Positions 1 to 5,259 are shown, counted from the first letter of the stretch. The stretch: 5,259 nucleotides of DNA from JAZDRH01 sp047470865 (GCF_047470865.1 NZ_JAZDRH010000053.1:1-5259), one strand, 5' to 3'. The notes: generated from the sequence alone by a model not told the origin. Translations and numbers: made by a program.

Positions 1-47
1 ATTTAAATAATTAATAAATATATCTTCCATAATTCGCTTTCTTGCGG

Positions 48-53
48 TATATT
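48..53 (+). promoter_or_regulatory. possible -10 element of the yhhQ promoter
   Basis: TATATT at 48-53 (or the overlapping TATTAT at 50-55) resembles a sigma-70 -10 box and would place the transcription start near 60-62, just ahead of the riboswitch stem that opens at 66. No good -35 is visible: the hexamer 17 bp upstream, TTCCAT at 25-30, matches the consensus poorly. The surrounding 1-55 is very AT-rich, so chance matches are easy. The main support is position, because the short leader it implies fits a riboswitch at the very 5' end of the mRNA. Confidence 0.35.
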
Positions 54-65
54 ATTCGATGTTTT

Positions 66-95
66 ATGGGTTCCCTCACCCCATTCCTAAAAAGG
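66..95 (+). promoter_or_regulatory. preQ1-I riboswitch in the yhhQ leader
   Basis: The RNA can fold as the small H-type pseudoknot of the preQ1-I class. Stem P1 pairs 66-70 (AUGGG) with 80-84 (CCCAU). The loop 71-79 (UUCCCUCAC) begins with UUC and ends with AC directly before P1's 3' strand, as in known members; C79 would be the ligand-reading cytosine. An A-rich segment (89-93) follows, and AGG at 93-95 can pair with CCU at 74-76 to form P2. AAGG at 92-95 is also the only Shine-Dalgarno sequence for the ATG at 104, with 8 nt between. Ligand binding would therefore hide the ribosome site, meaning translational repression when preQ1 is plentiful. The downstream gene is a queuosine-precursor transporter, a known target of this class. 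The fold and motifs are seen directly; ligand identity rests on family knowledge. Confidence 0.85.
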
Positions 96-103
96 TTATT
101 CTT

Positions 104-757
104 ATGCTGCTTTTATCAGATCAGCGCCGACGCCGTGCTATTGGTGTTTTGGTTGCTTTCCATATTTTTATCATCATCGCCAGTAACTACCTTGTGCAGT
201 TTCCCATTGAGCTGTTTGGCTGGAAAACTACCTGGGGGGCGTTCAGCTTTCCTTTTATTTTTCTTGCGACTGATTTAACTGTGCGCTTGATGAATAAATC
301 AGCAGCCAGGCGCATTATTACTTGGGCTATGCTGCCAGCCTTGCTGATGTCGTATATGATTTCAGTACTATTCCAAGACGGTCAGTTGCAGCCCTTAAGC
401 CTACTTTCAGAATTCAATCTCTTTGTGTTTAGAATTGCACTGGCGAGCTTTACTGCCTATGTGCTAGGGCAACTAATGGATATTCAGGTCTTTGACCGTT
501 TACGCCAACATGCTCAATGGTGGGTTGCGCCAGCAGCGGCTATGTTTGTGGGTAACTTGCTTGATACTTTTGCCTTTTTCTTTGTTGCTTTTTGGCGAAC
601 TAGTGACGTATTTATGGCTGAGCATTGGATAGAGATTGCCGCCGTCGACTACGCCATTAAGCTATTAATCAGCTTAGTATTCTTCTTGCCTTTATACGGT
701 GTGCTCTTGAATTTCTTGCTGAAAAAGTTATTGGGTAAAGAAATAGCTCACAAGTAG
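104..757 (+). CDS. yhhQ: queuosine precursor transporter YhhQ
   Basis: Inner-membrane protein of the YhhQ/COG1738 family, which imports 7-deazaguanine precursors of queuosine (preQ0 and preQ1) for tRNA anticodon modification. The 217-residue product is close to the E. coli protein (about 221) and aligns along its whole length from memory. Hallmarks include TTWGAFSFPFIFLATDLTVR at about 42-61, ARRII at 68-72, a GQLMD..VFDRLR segment at 122-134, GNLLDTFAFFFVAFW at 150-164 and FFLPLYGVLLN at 193-203. About six hydrophobic segments are visible. I chose ATG 104 over the in-frame ATG at 59: only 104 has a Shine-Dalgarno (AAGG at 92-95), it gives the family length, and 59 would make the riboswitch stem coding sequence. 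The N-terminus carries a basic RRRR cluster before the first helix. The gene stands alone, convergent with hemB, and is probably translationally controlled by the leader riboswitch. Identity is near certain; whether it prefers preQ0 or preQ1 is not readable. Confidence 0.95.
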   Translation: MLLLSDQRRRRAIGVLVAFHIFIIIASNYLVQFPIELFGWKTTWGAFSFPFIFLATDLTVRLMNKSAARRIITWAMLPALLMSYMISVLFQDGQLQPLSLLSEFNLFVFRIALASFTAYVLGQLMDIQVFDRLRQHAQWWVAPAAAMFVGNLLDTFAFFFVAFWRTSDVFMAEHWIEIAAVDYAIKLLISLVFFLPLYGVLLNFLLKKLLGKEIAHK

Positions 758-770
758 CTGCACAATAAAG

Positions 771-801
771 AAGCGAAGGTTGTACACCTTCGCTTTTTTT
801 T
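771..801 (+). terminator. hairpin terminator between yhhQ and hemB, probably bidirectional
   Basis: A perfect 10-bp stem pairs AAGCGAAGGT (771-780) with ACCTTCGCTT (786-795) around a 5-nt loop, followed by T residues up to 801, a classic intrinsic terminator for yhhQ 14 nt after its stop. Read from the minus strand it lies just past the hemB stop at 810 and is followed by CTTTATT, a weaker U-rich tail, so it may also end hemB transcripts. Confidence 0.9.
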
Positions 802-809
802 AGACCAAG

Positions 810-1802
810 CTAAATCAAACTGCCACTTTCTTTTAGCCATTGTGCAATTTGTTTAGTGTAATAACTAACAATGATATCAGCACCTGCGCGCTTAAAACCT
901 ATGAGTGTTTCATACACCGTACGCTTCTCATCTAGCACACCAGCCTGCGCAGCAAATTTAATTTGTGCATATTCACCACCTACTTGGTACACCGCAACAG
1001 GCAAATGAGTGCGATCACGTAGTTGACGAACAATATCTAAATAAGGCGTGCCTGGCTTAACCATTAGGATATCAGCACCTTCGCTTTCGTCTAGCTCAGC
1101 TTCAATCAGTGCTTGGCGGCCATTATGGAAATCGGCTTGATATCCTTTTCGATCGCCTTTTAGCTCACAGTCAACCGCAGTGCGAAATGGCCCATAAAAA
1201 GCAGATGCGAATTTAATGGCATGTGCCAAAATGCCCACATCGGTAAAACCTTCAGCATCTAATGCCGCACGAATTGCTCCAATTTGCCCATCCATCATGG
1301 CAGATGGCGCCAGCATATCAGCTCCGGCACGAGCCGCAGCAACGGCTTGCTTGCCTAGATTTTCCAAAGTTAAATCGTTATTAACATCGTTATGGCAATC
1401 TACTACACCACAATGCCCGTGGCTGGTGTATTCACAAAAACAAACATCCGGAATAACGATCATTTCTGGACGACGTTGTTTAATAGTGCGCACCATGCGC
1501 GCTAACAAACCATTATCATTCCAAGTATCACTACCTATCTCATCTTTATGATGTGAAATACCAAATGGCATAACATAGCGAATACCCAAGTTCCATAACT
1601 CGTCAATTTCGTCAGCAAGACGAGATTCTGGAAAGCGAGAAATTCCTGGCAAAGAGGCAATTGGCTGTTCTTCAGTCAAACCTTCGTCAATAAAAATAGG
1701 ATGAATTAAGTCATTTAGATCAAAGGTATTTTCTTTTACCAACTCACGAGTCAGTGCATTACGACGTAAACGACGTGGACGGTAAAGAAGTTCGCTACTC
1801 AT
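810..1802 (-). CDS. hemB: delta-aminolevulinic acid dehydratase (porphobilinogen synthase), zinc type
   Basis: Cytosolic TIM-barrel enzyme that condenses two 5-aminolevulinate molecules to porphobilinogen, the second step of haem synthesis after aminolevulinate. The 330-residue product matches the usual length (about 324 in E. coli). The catalytic lysines are visible: K197 in IKFASAFYGPFR and Schiff-base K249 in LMVKPG. The zinc triad is intact, C121, C123 and C131 in DVCFCEYTSHGHCG, placing it with zinc-dependent enzymes rather than the magnesium type with aspartates. Other signatures are PSAMMDGQ at 166-173, LKGDRKGYQ at 214-222 and GEYAQIKFA at 276-284. I chose ATG 1802 because AGGAG lies 5 nt upstream (1808-1812) and MSSELLYRPRRLRRN matches family N-termini; an in-frame TTG at 1826 has no ribosome site. 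An oddity is the strand before K197, which reads AHAIK where E. coli has SYSTK. The AraC regulator lies 85 bp upstream on the same strand; no functional link is evident. Confidence 0.97.
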   Translation of the reverse strand: MSSELLYRPRRLRRNALTRELVKENTFDLNDLIHPIFIDEGLTEEQPIASLPGISRFPESRLADEIDELWNLGIRYVMPFGISHHKDEIGSDTWNDNGLLARMVRTIKQRRPEMIVIPDVCFCEYTSHGHCGVVDCHNDVNNDLTLENLGKQAVAAARAGADMLAPSAMMDGQIGAIRAALDAEGFTDVGILAHAIKFASAFYGPFRTAVDCELKGDRKGYQADFHNGRQALIEAELDESEGADILMVKPGTPYLDIVRQLRDRTHLPVAVYQVGGEYAQIKFAAQAGVLDEKRTVYETLIGFKRAGADIIVSYYTKQIAQWLKESGSLI

Positions 1803-1807
1803 TACAG

Positions 1808-1812
1808 CTCCT
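1808..1812 (-). promoter_or_regulatory. hemB ribosome binding site
   Basis: AGGAG on the minus strand, 5 nt before the ATG at 1802. It decides the start: the longer reading from TTG 1826 would place this motif inside the coding sequence. Confidence 0.8.
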
Positions 1813-1837
1813 AGGCTCTTAGCCAATTGAATAGAAA

Positions 1838-1866
1838 ATAAAAGTATAAACCCTAATTAAGTTCAA
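1838..1866 (-). promoter_or_regulatory. candidate hemB promoter
   Basis: On the minus strand TTGAAC (1866-1861) is a good -35-like hexamer. It is followed after 17 nt by TTTTAT (1843-1838), a moderate -10 match. A better -10 hexamer, TATACT at 1848-1843, overlaps but lies only 12 nt from TTGAAC. The region is in the 85-bp gap between the AraC gene stop and the hemB start, so hemB probably has its own promoter rather than depending on the regulator transcript. This is a motif judgement only. Confidence 0.4.
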
Positions 1867-1887
1867 GCTTGCTAAATCGCCAACAAA

Positions 1888-2667
1888 TTATTCATGCAAG
1901 CGTCGATACTGTTCAGGGGTGCAATGTGCATGGCGTTGAAACATAGCAATAAATGCAGATGCCGTGCTATATCCCATGTCAAAAGCAATCTCTTTTATGC
2001 TTTTTCCAGCATTTAACTCATCTACAGCACAAAGAAAACGCAGCCGTTGCCGCCACTCGCCGAAGCTAATACCTACTTCACGCATAAATAATCTGGCTAG
2101 CGTGCGCTCACTCACAAATACATGCGCTGCCCACTGGGCAAGCGACCATGTATTACTGGGGTCATTCTGTAAAGCATGCATGACTTTCATTAGCGTTTCG
2201 TTAGCGCTATATGGCAAATAGCTGGCAATACAGCTAGCTTGGCTAAGCTGATCGAGCAAAACTTGAGCTAAACGCTTATCTTCTGCTGAAGTCGGCGAAT
2301 TAAGTTGACGTTGGGCAAAATCATTTAAAATAGATTTACTGATATCACTAATGTGCAATCCACAGGCCTGCTTAGGAAACAAGCTGCAATACTCTAGGCT
2401 GACATATAACGAACGATAAATAACATGCGCTGGGTTATAGCAACTATGGTTAGCATGCGGCGGAATCCATACAGCATAGCTGGAAGGCGAAACAAAATGC
2501 TGCCCATCAATTTCCAACTGCATAACACCGCTTGAGGTGTAATTTAACTGCCCCCACGCATGAGCATGAGACGGAGCATGAGTATCAGCACCAAATTCGT
2601 CATAGCGAAAATAAATACAAGCAGGCAATGCTTCTAATTGTGGGATAGATACATATTTTTTTGACAT
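1888..2667 (-). CDS. AraC-family transcriptional regulator with N-terminal cupin
   Basis: A 259-residue DNA-binding regulator. The N-terminal half is a small cupin-type sensor domain: HAHAWGQL at 34-41 and WIPPHANHS at 67-75 are the paired histidine-rich motifs of this subgroup, so a metal- or small-ligand-binding pocket is likely. The C-terminal AraC domain has two helix-turn-helix units, about 174-196 (WSLAQWAAHVFVSERTLARLF) and 222-245 (SIKEIAFDMGYSTASAFIAMF), ending with the typical CTPEQYRR. The domain order and motifs resemble E. coli NimR (YeaM), which represses a divergent efflux gene. Here a divergent EamA exporter starts 94 bp away and is the obvious target. ATG 2667 is the only reasonable start, but no strong Shine-Dalgarno precedes it, suggesting modest translation. 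The specific inducer cannot be read from the sequence. Family is sure; target is inferred from position. Confidence 0.92.
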   Translation of the reverse strand: MSKKYVSIPQLEALPACIYFRYDEFGADTHAPSHAHAWGQLNYTSSGVMQLEIDGQHFVSPSSYAVWIPPHANHSCYNPAHVIYRSLYVSLEYCSLFPKQACGLHISDISKSILNDFAQRQLNSPTSAEDKRLAQVLLDQLSQASCIASYLPYSANETLMKVMHALQNDPSNTWSLAQWAAHVFVSERTLARLFMREVGISFGEWRQRLRFLCAVDELNAGKSIKEIAFDMGYSTASAFIAMFQRHAHCTPEQYRRLHE

Positions 2668-2761
2668 ACTGTCTGAATCTCAGCAGCGAGTGACCGAAAT
2701 TCAGTATAGCCTTTTTTACAGTCAGTGCATAATAGCCACTCATCTTTAGGAGATATTTTTT
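2668..2761. promoter_or_regulatory. divergent promoter/operator region between AraC regulator and EamA exporter
   Basis: This 94-bp gap must hold both promoters. For the exporter, CATAAT at 2728-2733 is a 5-of-6 match to the -10 box but lacks a good -35, as is common at activated promoters; TTTACA at 2715-2720 is too close to pair with it. For the regulator (minus strand), TATACT at 2708-2703 is a 5-of-6 -10 match. Candidate operator symmetry: CTGAAT at 2673-2678 with its exact inverse ATTCAG at 2699-2704, and ACTGTCTG at 2668-2675 with the inverse of CAGTCAGT at 2719-2726 (7 of 8). The exporter ribosome site AGGAGA lies at 2748-2753. The region is certain by position; the individual boxes are tentative. 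Confidence 0.5.
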
Positions 2762-3661
2762 ATGCAGTACCTACTTCCCTTGCTAGCCATTTTCTTTTGG
2801 TCTGGCAATCAGGTGGTCAATAAACTCTCTGTTGGCACTATTTTCCCACTTGAAATTGGTTTTTATCGTTGGTTATTGGCCGCTTTAATTATCACACCCT
2901 TTGTCCTGCGCCCTACACTACGCAACTGGAACAATATTAAACCGCACTTAGGCAAAATATTCTTTTTAGGCTGCTTAGCCATGGCGTTATTCCAAACGCT
3001 AGCTTACTACGCCGCCGAAACCACTAGCGCAACTAATATGTCCATTATTCAAGCACTAATGCCTATTATGTCGATAAGCTTGGCGGTGCTGTTTTTAGGG
3101 CAAAAACTAACCAAAGGAGCTTTAGTCGGCTGTATTATTTCCTTCGCTGGAGTACTTCTTGTAGTGACAGGTGGCGATATTATGAGCCTTGCCAAACAGG
3201 GTATTGGTATGGGCAACTTATTAATGATCATCGCGATTTTTTCTTATGCTGTGTATAGCCTACTGTTGAAAAAATGGCAGATTGATATTCCTGCGATGCA
3301 AATGCTCTACCTGCAAATTCTGTCAGGCGTCATCATTTTATTACCGCTATTTTTGCTCGCCGACCACAAAGGGCTTGATTCTAGCAATATCCCGCTTGTG
3401 CTTTATGCCTGCATTTTTGCCTCTTTAGCAGCACCACTTTTGTGGATGTTGGCAATTCAAAAATTAGGCCCAAGCCGTACCTCTGTATTCTTTAACTTAA
3501 TGCCAATATTCACTGCTATTATTGCCGCACTCATTTTAAACGAGCAGCTTTATGGCTATCACGCCATAGGCGGTGCGCTCACCCTATTAGGTGTATTTTT
3601 ATCAGAAAAATGGAAAACACCGCTGCGCAACAAACCACAAGCTGTGCCTTGCGCAGAATAA
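2762..3661 (+). CDS. EamA/DMT-superfamily transporter (RhaT/YdcZ-like drug-metabolite exporter)
   Basis: A 299-residue inner-membrane carrier with ten predicted helices formed by two tandem EamA repeats. Repeat one spans about 4-137 and shows the typical FYRW at 34-37, a TTSATNMSIIQALMPI segment at 87-102 and FLGQKLTKGALVGCIISFAG at 111-130. Repeat two spans about 152-282 with SYAVYSLLLKKW at 161-172 and NLMPIFTAIIAALILNEQLY at 245-264, both characteristic of the family. The short basic C-terminal tail is probably cytoplasmic. Members usually export amino acids, metabolites or drugs; the substrate is not predictable here. The start at 2762 is supported by AGGAGA 9 nt upstream. It is transcribed away from an AraC-type regulator that probably controls it, and a strong terminator follows 4 nt after the stop, so it is monocistronic. 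Family assignment is firm; substrate and regulation are inference. Confidence 0.93.
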   Translation: MQYLLPLLAIFFWSGNQVVNKLSVGTIFPLEIGFYRWLLAALIITPFVLRPTLRNWNNIKPHLGKIFFLGCLAMALFQTLAYYAAETTSATNMSIIQALMPIMSISLAVLFLGQKLTKGALVGCIISFAGVLLVVTGGDIMSLAKQGIGMGNLLMIIAIFSYAVYSLLLKKWQIDIPAMQMLYLQILSGVIILLPLFLLADHKGLDSSNIPLVLYACIFASLAAPLLWMLAIQKLGPSRTSVFFNLMPIFTAIIAALILNEQLYGYHAIGGALTLLGVFLSEKWKTPLRNKPQAVPCAE

Positions 3662-3665
3662 AACT

Positions 3666-3696
3666 AAAAACGCCGCTAATAAGATGCGGCGTTTTT
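3666..3696 (+). terminator. bidirectional intrinsic terminator after the EamA gene
   Basis: AAAAACGCCGC (3666-3676) pairs perfectly with GCGGCGTTTTT (3686-3696) around a 9-nt loop. The GC core is 6 bp, flanked by A5 on one side and T5 on the other, so it can work in both directions. It sits 4 nt after the exporter stop and 19 nt past the end of the convergent minus-strand ORF at 3716. Confidence 0.9.
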
Positions 3697-3715
3697 AATT
3701 GCTTGTACGTTATTT

Positions 3716-4024
3716 CTAAAATCCACTCATCACACACAGCTGTTTATTAGCATTTAATGTAAACAATATATGCATGGGATATTTATCATAATAATGATGG
3801 ACTTCAACTAAACCTTTCTCTTGGGAAATACGCACTGTTTGCAATGAGCAAGTTCGATAAGTTAGATCTTTTTGCATAAGCTGTTGATATTTATTTTGTT
3901 TTTTTTGGCTTAATGCATTCCAGCGATCTGTTAAAGAATACTTAAAAATAACAGCATTATTCTCTGCAAAAATATCTTCAATATAAATATAGGCACCAAT
4001 TTTCAGCCTAGATTGACCTTTCAT
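3716..4024 (-). CDS. hypothetical protein, probably the C-terminal remnant of a longer gene
   Basis: A 102-residue ORF I cannot assign to a named family. It is polar and soluble with no signal peptide or membrane helix. From sequence feel it alternates beta-like stretches (LKIGAYIYIEDIF at 7-19, NNAVIFKYSL at 22-31, GLVEVHHYY at 71-79, MHILFTLN at 84-91) with a charged, probably helical middle (SQKKQNKYQQLMQKD, 39-53). It has two cysteines, one at about 59 and one in the last segment QLCVMSGF. The ATG at 4024 has no convincing ribosome site, and the frame stays open and coding-like for 44 more codons upstream (to 4156) with no ATG, GTG or TTG. This suggests the true N-terminus has been lost. 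It is convergent with the EamA gene and shares its terminator. It may be a pseudogene fragment or may use a start I cannot see. Confidence 0.5.
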   Translation of the reverse strand: MKGQSRLKIGAYIYIEDIFAENNAVIFKYSLTDRWNALSQKKQNKYQQLMQKDLTYRTCSLQTVRISQEKGLVEVHHYYDKYPMHILFTLNANKQLCVMSGF

Positions 4025-4213
4025 TCTTTGATGATCTTTCTGTGCAGCTTCAACGGCTAGCTGTTCAACTGTTAAAGGCTCTACTTTCTGTTTAAAGGCT
4101 GAAGTTTCCGCTGGCCTTTGTTTGTAATAGTCTGAGTGGCAGTACGCGCACCAGCATCACTGATTGCGCACCTGCCAAGAATGCAAATCTTGCAAGCCGA
4201 ATGTACTTTTCAT
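4025..4213 (-). pseudogene. decayed N-terminal zinc-ribbon part of the gene ending at 3716
   Basis: Directly upstream of the ORF that starts at 4024, the same frame continues as protein-like sequence (SDYYKQRPAETSAFKQK, then PLTVEQLAVEAAQKDHQR) and begins with CAYCHS at 4150-4136, but is cut by TGA at 4159-4157. An ATG at 4213 lies in this same frame upstream of the stop. In another frame, the stretch after that ATG reads VHSACKIC (CKIC at 4194-4183) and later AISDAGAR (4164-4144), resembling the start of small zinc-ribbon proteins that carry CxxC...ISxxAxxCxxC. One extra A in the AAAA run right after ATG 4213 and one lost base near 4144 would join the pieces into one protein. I infer a frameshifted zinc-ribbon N-terminus; a sequencing error would look the same. 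Confidence 0.4.
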
Positions 4214-4404
4214 GCTCACATTCTTAATAAATGAAGCTACTCACTAAGCATTGTAAAACTTTGATCCTAATCGAATAAAAATAATGCAGTAGCGTTGTCA
4301 TATCGAGTTATTAGCTACTCTGAACAATCTCAGCAATACCATATTTCACTTTAAACCAATTGGTTAGTTAAATTTAAAAACTAATACATCTGTTTTAGCT
4401 TTAT
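4214..4404. other. gene-free AT-rich stretch
   Basis: I see no ORF of note, RNA gene or terminator with a U-run here. Two small symmetrical elements stand out: the perfect 12-bp palindrome AACCAATTGGTT at 4354-4365, and overlapping TTAGTT (4364-4369) with its inverse AACTAA (4379-4384). Either could be a weak hairpin downstream of the gene ending at 4405, but in AT-rich DNA both may be chance. A promoter for the minus-strand remnant could lie here; no clear -35/-10 pair is convincing. Confidence 0.45.
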
Positions 4405-5259
4405 TTAAATTACAAAGTTTTCAAAATCTGGATCAGCCTTTGGAGTAGCTACCGACAAAGGAGCTGCCATTCTTATTACTGTAAATGAAGGATACAATTC
4501 TGACAAATAATTTTCAGGCAGATTTTTATGTCCTAATATTATAGAGTTATTATATATTAGTATCGTTTTTTCTGAAAAATTAACTAACCCTATAACTTTA
4601 TTAGACCACGGGGCTTTTAGCTTTTGATTTTTTTCACTAGATAATAAATAAAGGCAAGAGATTAGATCACCATTGGCAATAAAAGGTGGTAAGTATCTTA
4701 CTTTATTCCGTTTATTTAAACTTACTGTACTACCTCGATGCGCCCAATGAAAATATAAACCCACACCATTACATGAAAACTCAATAGTGTCTGTAAAATA
4801 AGAAGCATTACCTGTTGTTCTATTACCTCCCATTAGCACTGTTAAATAGTTCATAGTACCTACTTTCACACCTGCAATTTTCATATCATAAAGTGTACTT
4901 TCAGCCATAGACTGTGTAGCATTCGATACTACCCCTATCACGGAATATACCCTTTTAATATCTTTTGGAATAGGTAATGCTTGAGCCATCAAGCCATTGG
5001 TCTCTATTTTGTTAATTGTTTTAAAATGCGTAAGTGTTTTTTTACCTGCTGACAAAAAAACTTTATCTAATTTTAGTTTAAGCGATATTCTTTTTGCATA
5101 AGCAATTATAGGAAATAATGAAAAAAATAAAAACATTAAAGAAATAAATATTACAGGATCGTGAGGTATTTCTAATATATCTAACGCTCTGTATGTACTA
5201 AAGTAAATAAAGCAAGATAAACCAAGAATCATAAAAATCAATAAGCTAAAATTGTATAC
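4405..5259 (-). CDS. unrecognised membrane-anchored hypothetical protein, probably 5'-partial
   Basis: No family recognised. From the first in-frame start in the window (TTG 5241; ATG 5232 is the first ATG) the product is 278 residues or slightly fewer. The frame stays open to the window edge as VYNFSLL, and no ribosome site precedes either candidate, so the real start is probably outside. The visible part has two hydrophobic helices at about 2-19 and 28-47, joined by a short loop (IPHDP), then a basic patch (AKRISLKLKLDK, 48-60). By the positive-inside rule this suggests a hairpin anchor with a cytoplasmic C-terminal domain of about 220 residues. That domain has beta-rich stretches such as VYSVIGVVSNA (98-108), FSCNGVGLYFHWAHRG (155-170) and KTILIYNNSIILGH (225-238). 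There are no catalytic motifs I can name. Base use is clearly more AT-rich than hemB or the EamA gene, consistent with horizontal acquisition, and it has no informative neighbour in the window. Confidence 0.65.
   Translation of the reverse strand, partial: VYNFSLLIFMILGLSCFIYFSTYRALDILEIPHDPVIFISLMFLFFSLFPIIAYAKRISLKLKLDKVFLSAGKKTLTHFKTINKIETNGLMAQALPIPKDIKRVYSVIGVVSNATQSMAESTLYDMKIAGVKVGTMNYLTVLMGGNRTTGNASYFTDTIEFSCNGVGLYFHWAHRGSTVSLNKRNKVRYLPPFIANGDLISCLYLLSSEKNQKLKAPWSNKVIGLVNFSEKTILIYNNSIILGHKNLPENYLSELYPSFTVIRMAAPLSVATPKADPDFENFVI

Noticed and set aside
42..278. Plus-strand open frame of 78 codons starting with TTG
   Set aside because: It overlaps yhhQ in another frame; the yhhQ frame has clear family motifs, so this is a shadow.
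1216..1551. 111-codon plus-strand open frame opposite hemB
   Set aside because: It is antisense to the conserved zinc and active-site region of hemB; no ribosome site or family resemblance.
1964..2221. 85-codon plus-strand open frame opposite the AraC regulator
   Set aside because: It is antisense to the helix-turn-helix region and has no independent support.
3049..3231. 60-codon minus-strand open frame inside the EamA gene
   Set aside because: It is the shadow of a well-supported membrane transporter.
4136..4150. CAYCH as a c-type haem-binding motif
   Set aside because: There is no signal peptide for export and no cytochrome fold around it; the second CxxC nearby fits a zinc ribbon better.
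4157..4159. In-frame TGA followed by CWCAYC as a possible selenocysteine codon
   Set aside because: I see no SECIS-like hairpin just downstream, and residues between ATG 4213 and the TGA do not look like a protein N-terminus; the zinc-ribbon pieces lie in another frame, so decay explains it better.
4171..4248. Plus-strand reading with CQECKSCKP as a cysteine-rich small protein
   Set aside because: It is short, without a start codon or ribosome site; the cysteine pattern arises from TGCA-rich sequence that reads as cysteine on both strands.
4364..4384. TTAGTT/AACTAA inverted repeat as a terminator for the gene ending at 4405
   Set aside because: The stem is only six AT-dominated pairs with no following U-run on the minus strand.

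Overview
This window looks like chromosomal DNA from a moderately AT-rich gammaproteobacterium. The support is a YhhQ-type queuosine-precursor transporter very close in sequence to the enterobacterial protein, an Escherichia-type zinc-dependent HemB, and compact gene spacing with bidirectional hairpin terminators. The genus cannot be fixed from the sequence alone.

Layout, left to right. Positions 1-757 hold yhhQ on the plus strand. Its leader contains what I read as a preQ1-I (queuosine precursor) riboswitch whose 3' pseudoknot strand is the Shine-Dalgarno sequence of the gene. This also fixes the start at 104 rather than the upstream in-frame ATG at 59. A bidirectional hairpin terminator (771-801) separates it from the convergent hemB (810-1802, minus), which encodes porphobilinogen synthase of haem biosynthesis. 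Upstream of hemB on the same strand is an AraC-family regulator with an N-terminal cupin (1888-2667). It is divergent from a ten-helix EamA/DMT exporter (2762-3661, plus), an arrangement typical of a local regulator and its transporter. A second hairpin terminator (3666-3696) closes the transporter gene.

The right third (about 3700-5259) is different in character: AT-rich, with no recognisable housekeeping genes. It holds a small minus-strand ORF (3716-4024) that appears to be the surviving 3' part of a longer gene. Upstream of it, coding-like sequence continues in frame until an in-frame TGA, and two CxxC knuckles of an apparent zinc ribbon lie in different frames. Beyond a gene-free stretch is an unrecognised membrane-anchored protein (4405 to the window edge, minus), probably running off the window at its 5' end.

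In function, yhhQ imports a queuosine precursor and is probably controlled by the ligand of the same pathway. hemB is a housekeeping haem gene. The AraC/EamA pair is probably a self-contained efflux module of unknown substrate. I found no CRISPR array, insertion sequence, tRNA or rRNA. The riboswitch is the strongest non-coding signal. I see no convincing case for an undescribed system, although the decayed zinc-ribbon gene and the orphan membrane protein deserve a second look.
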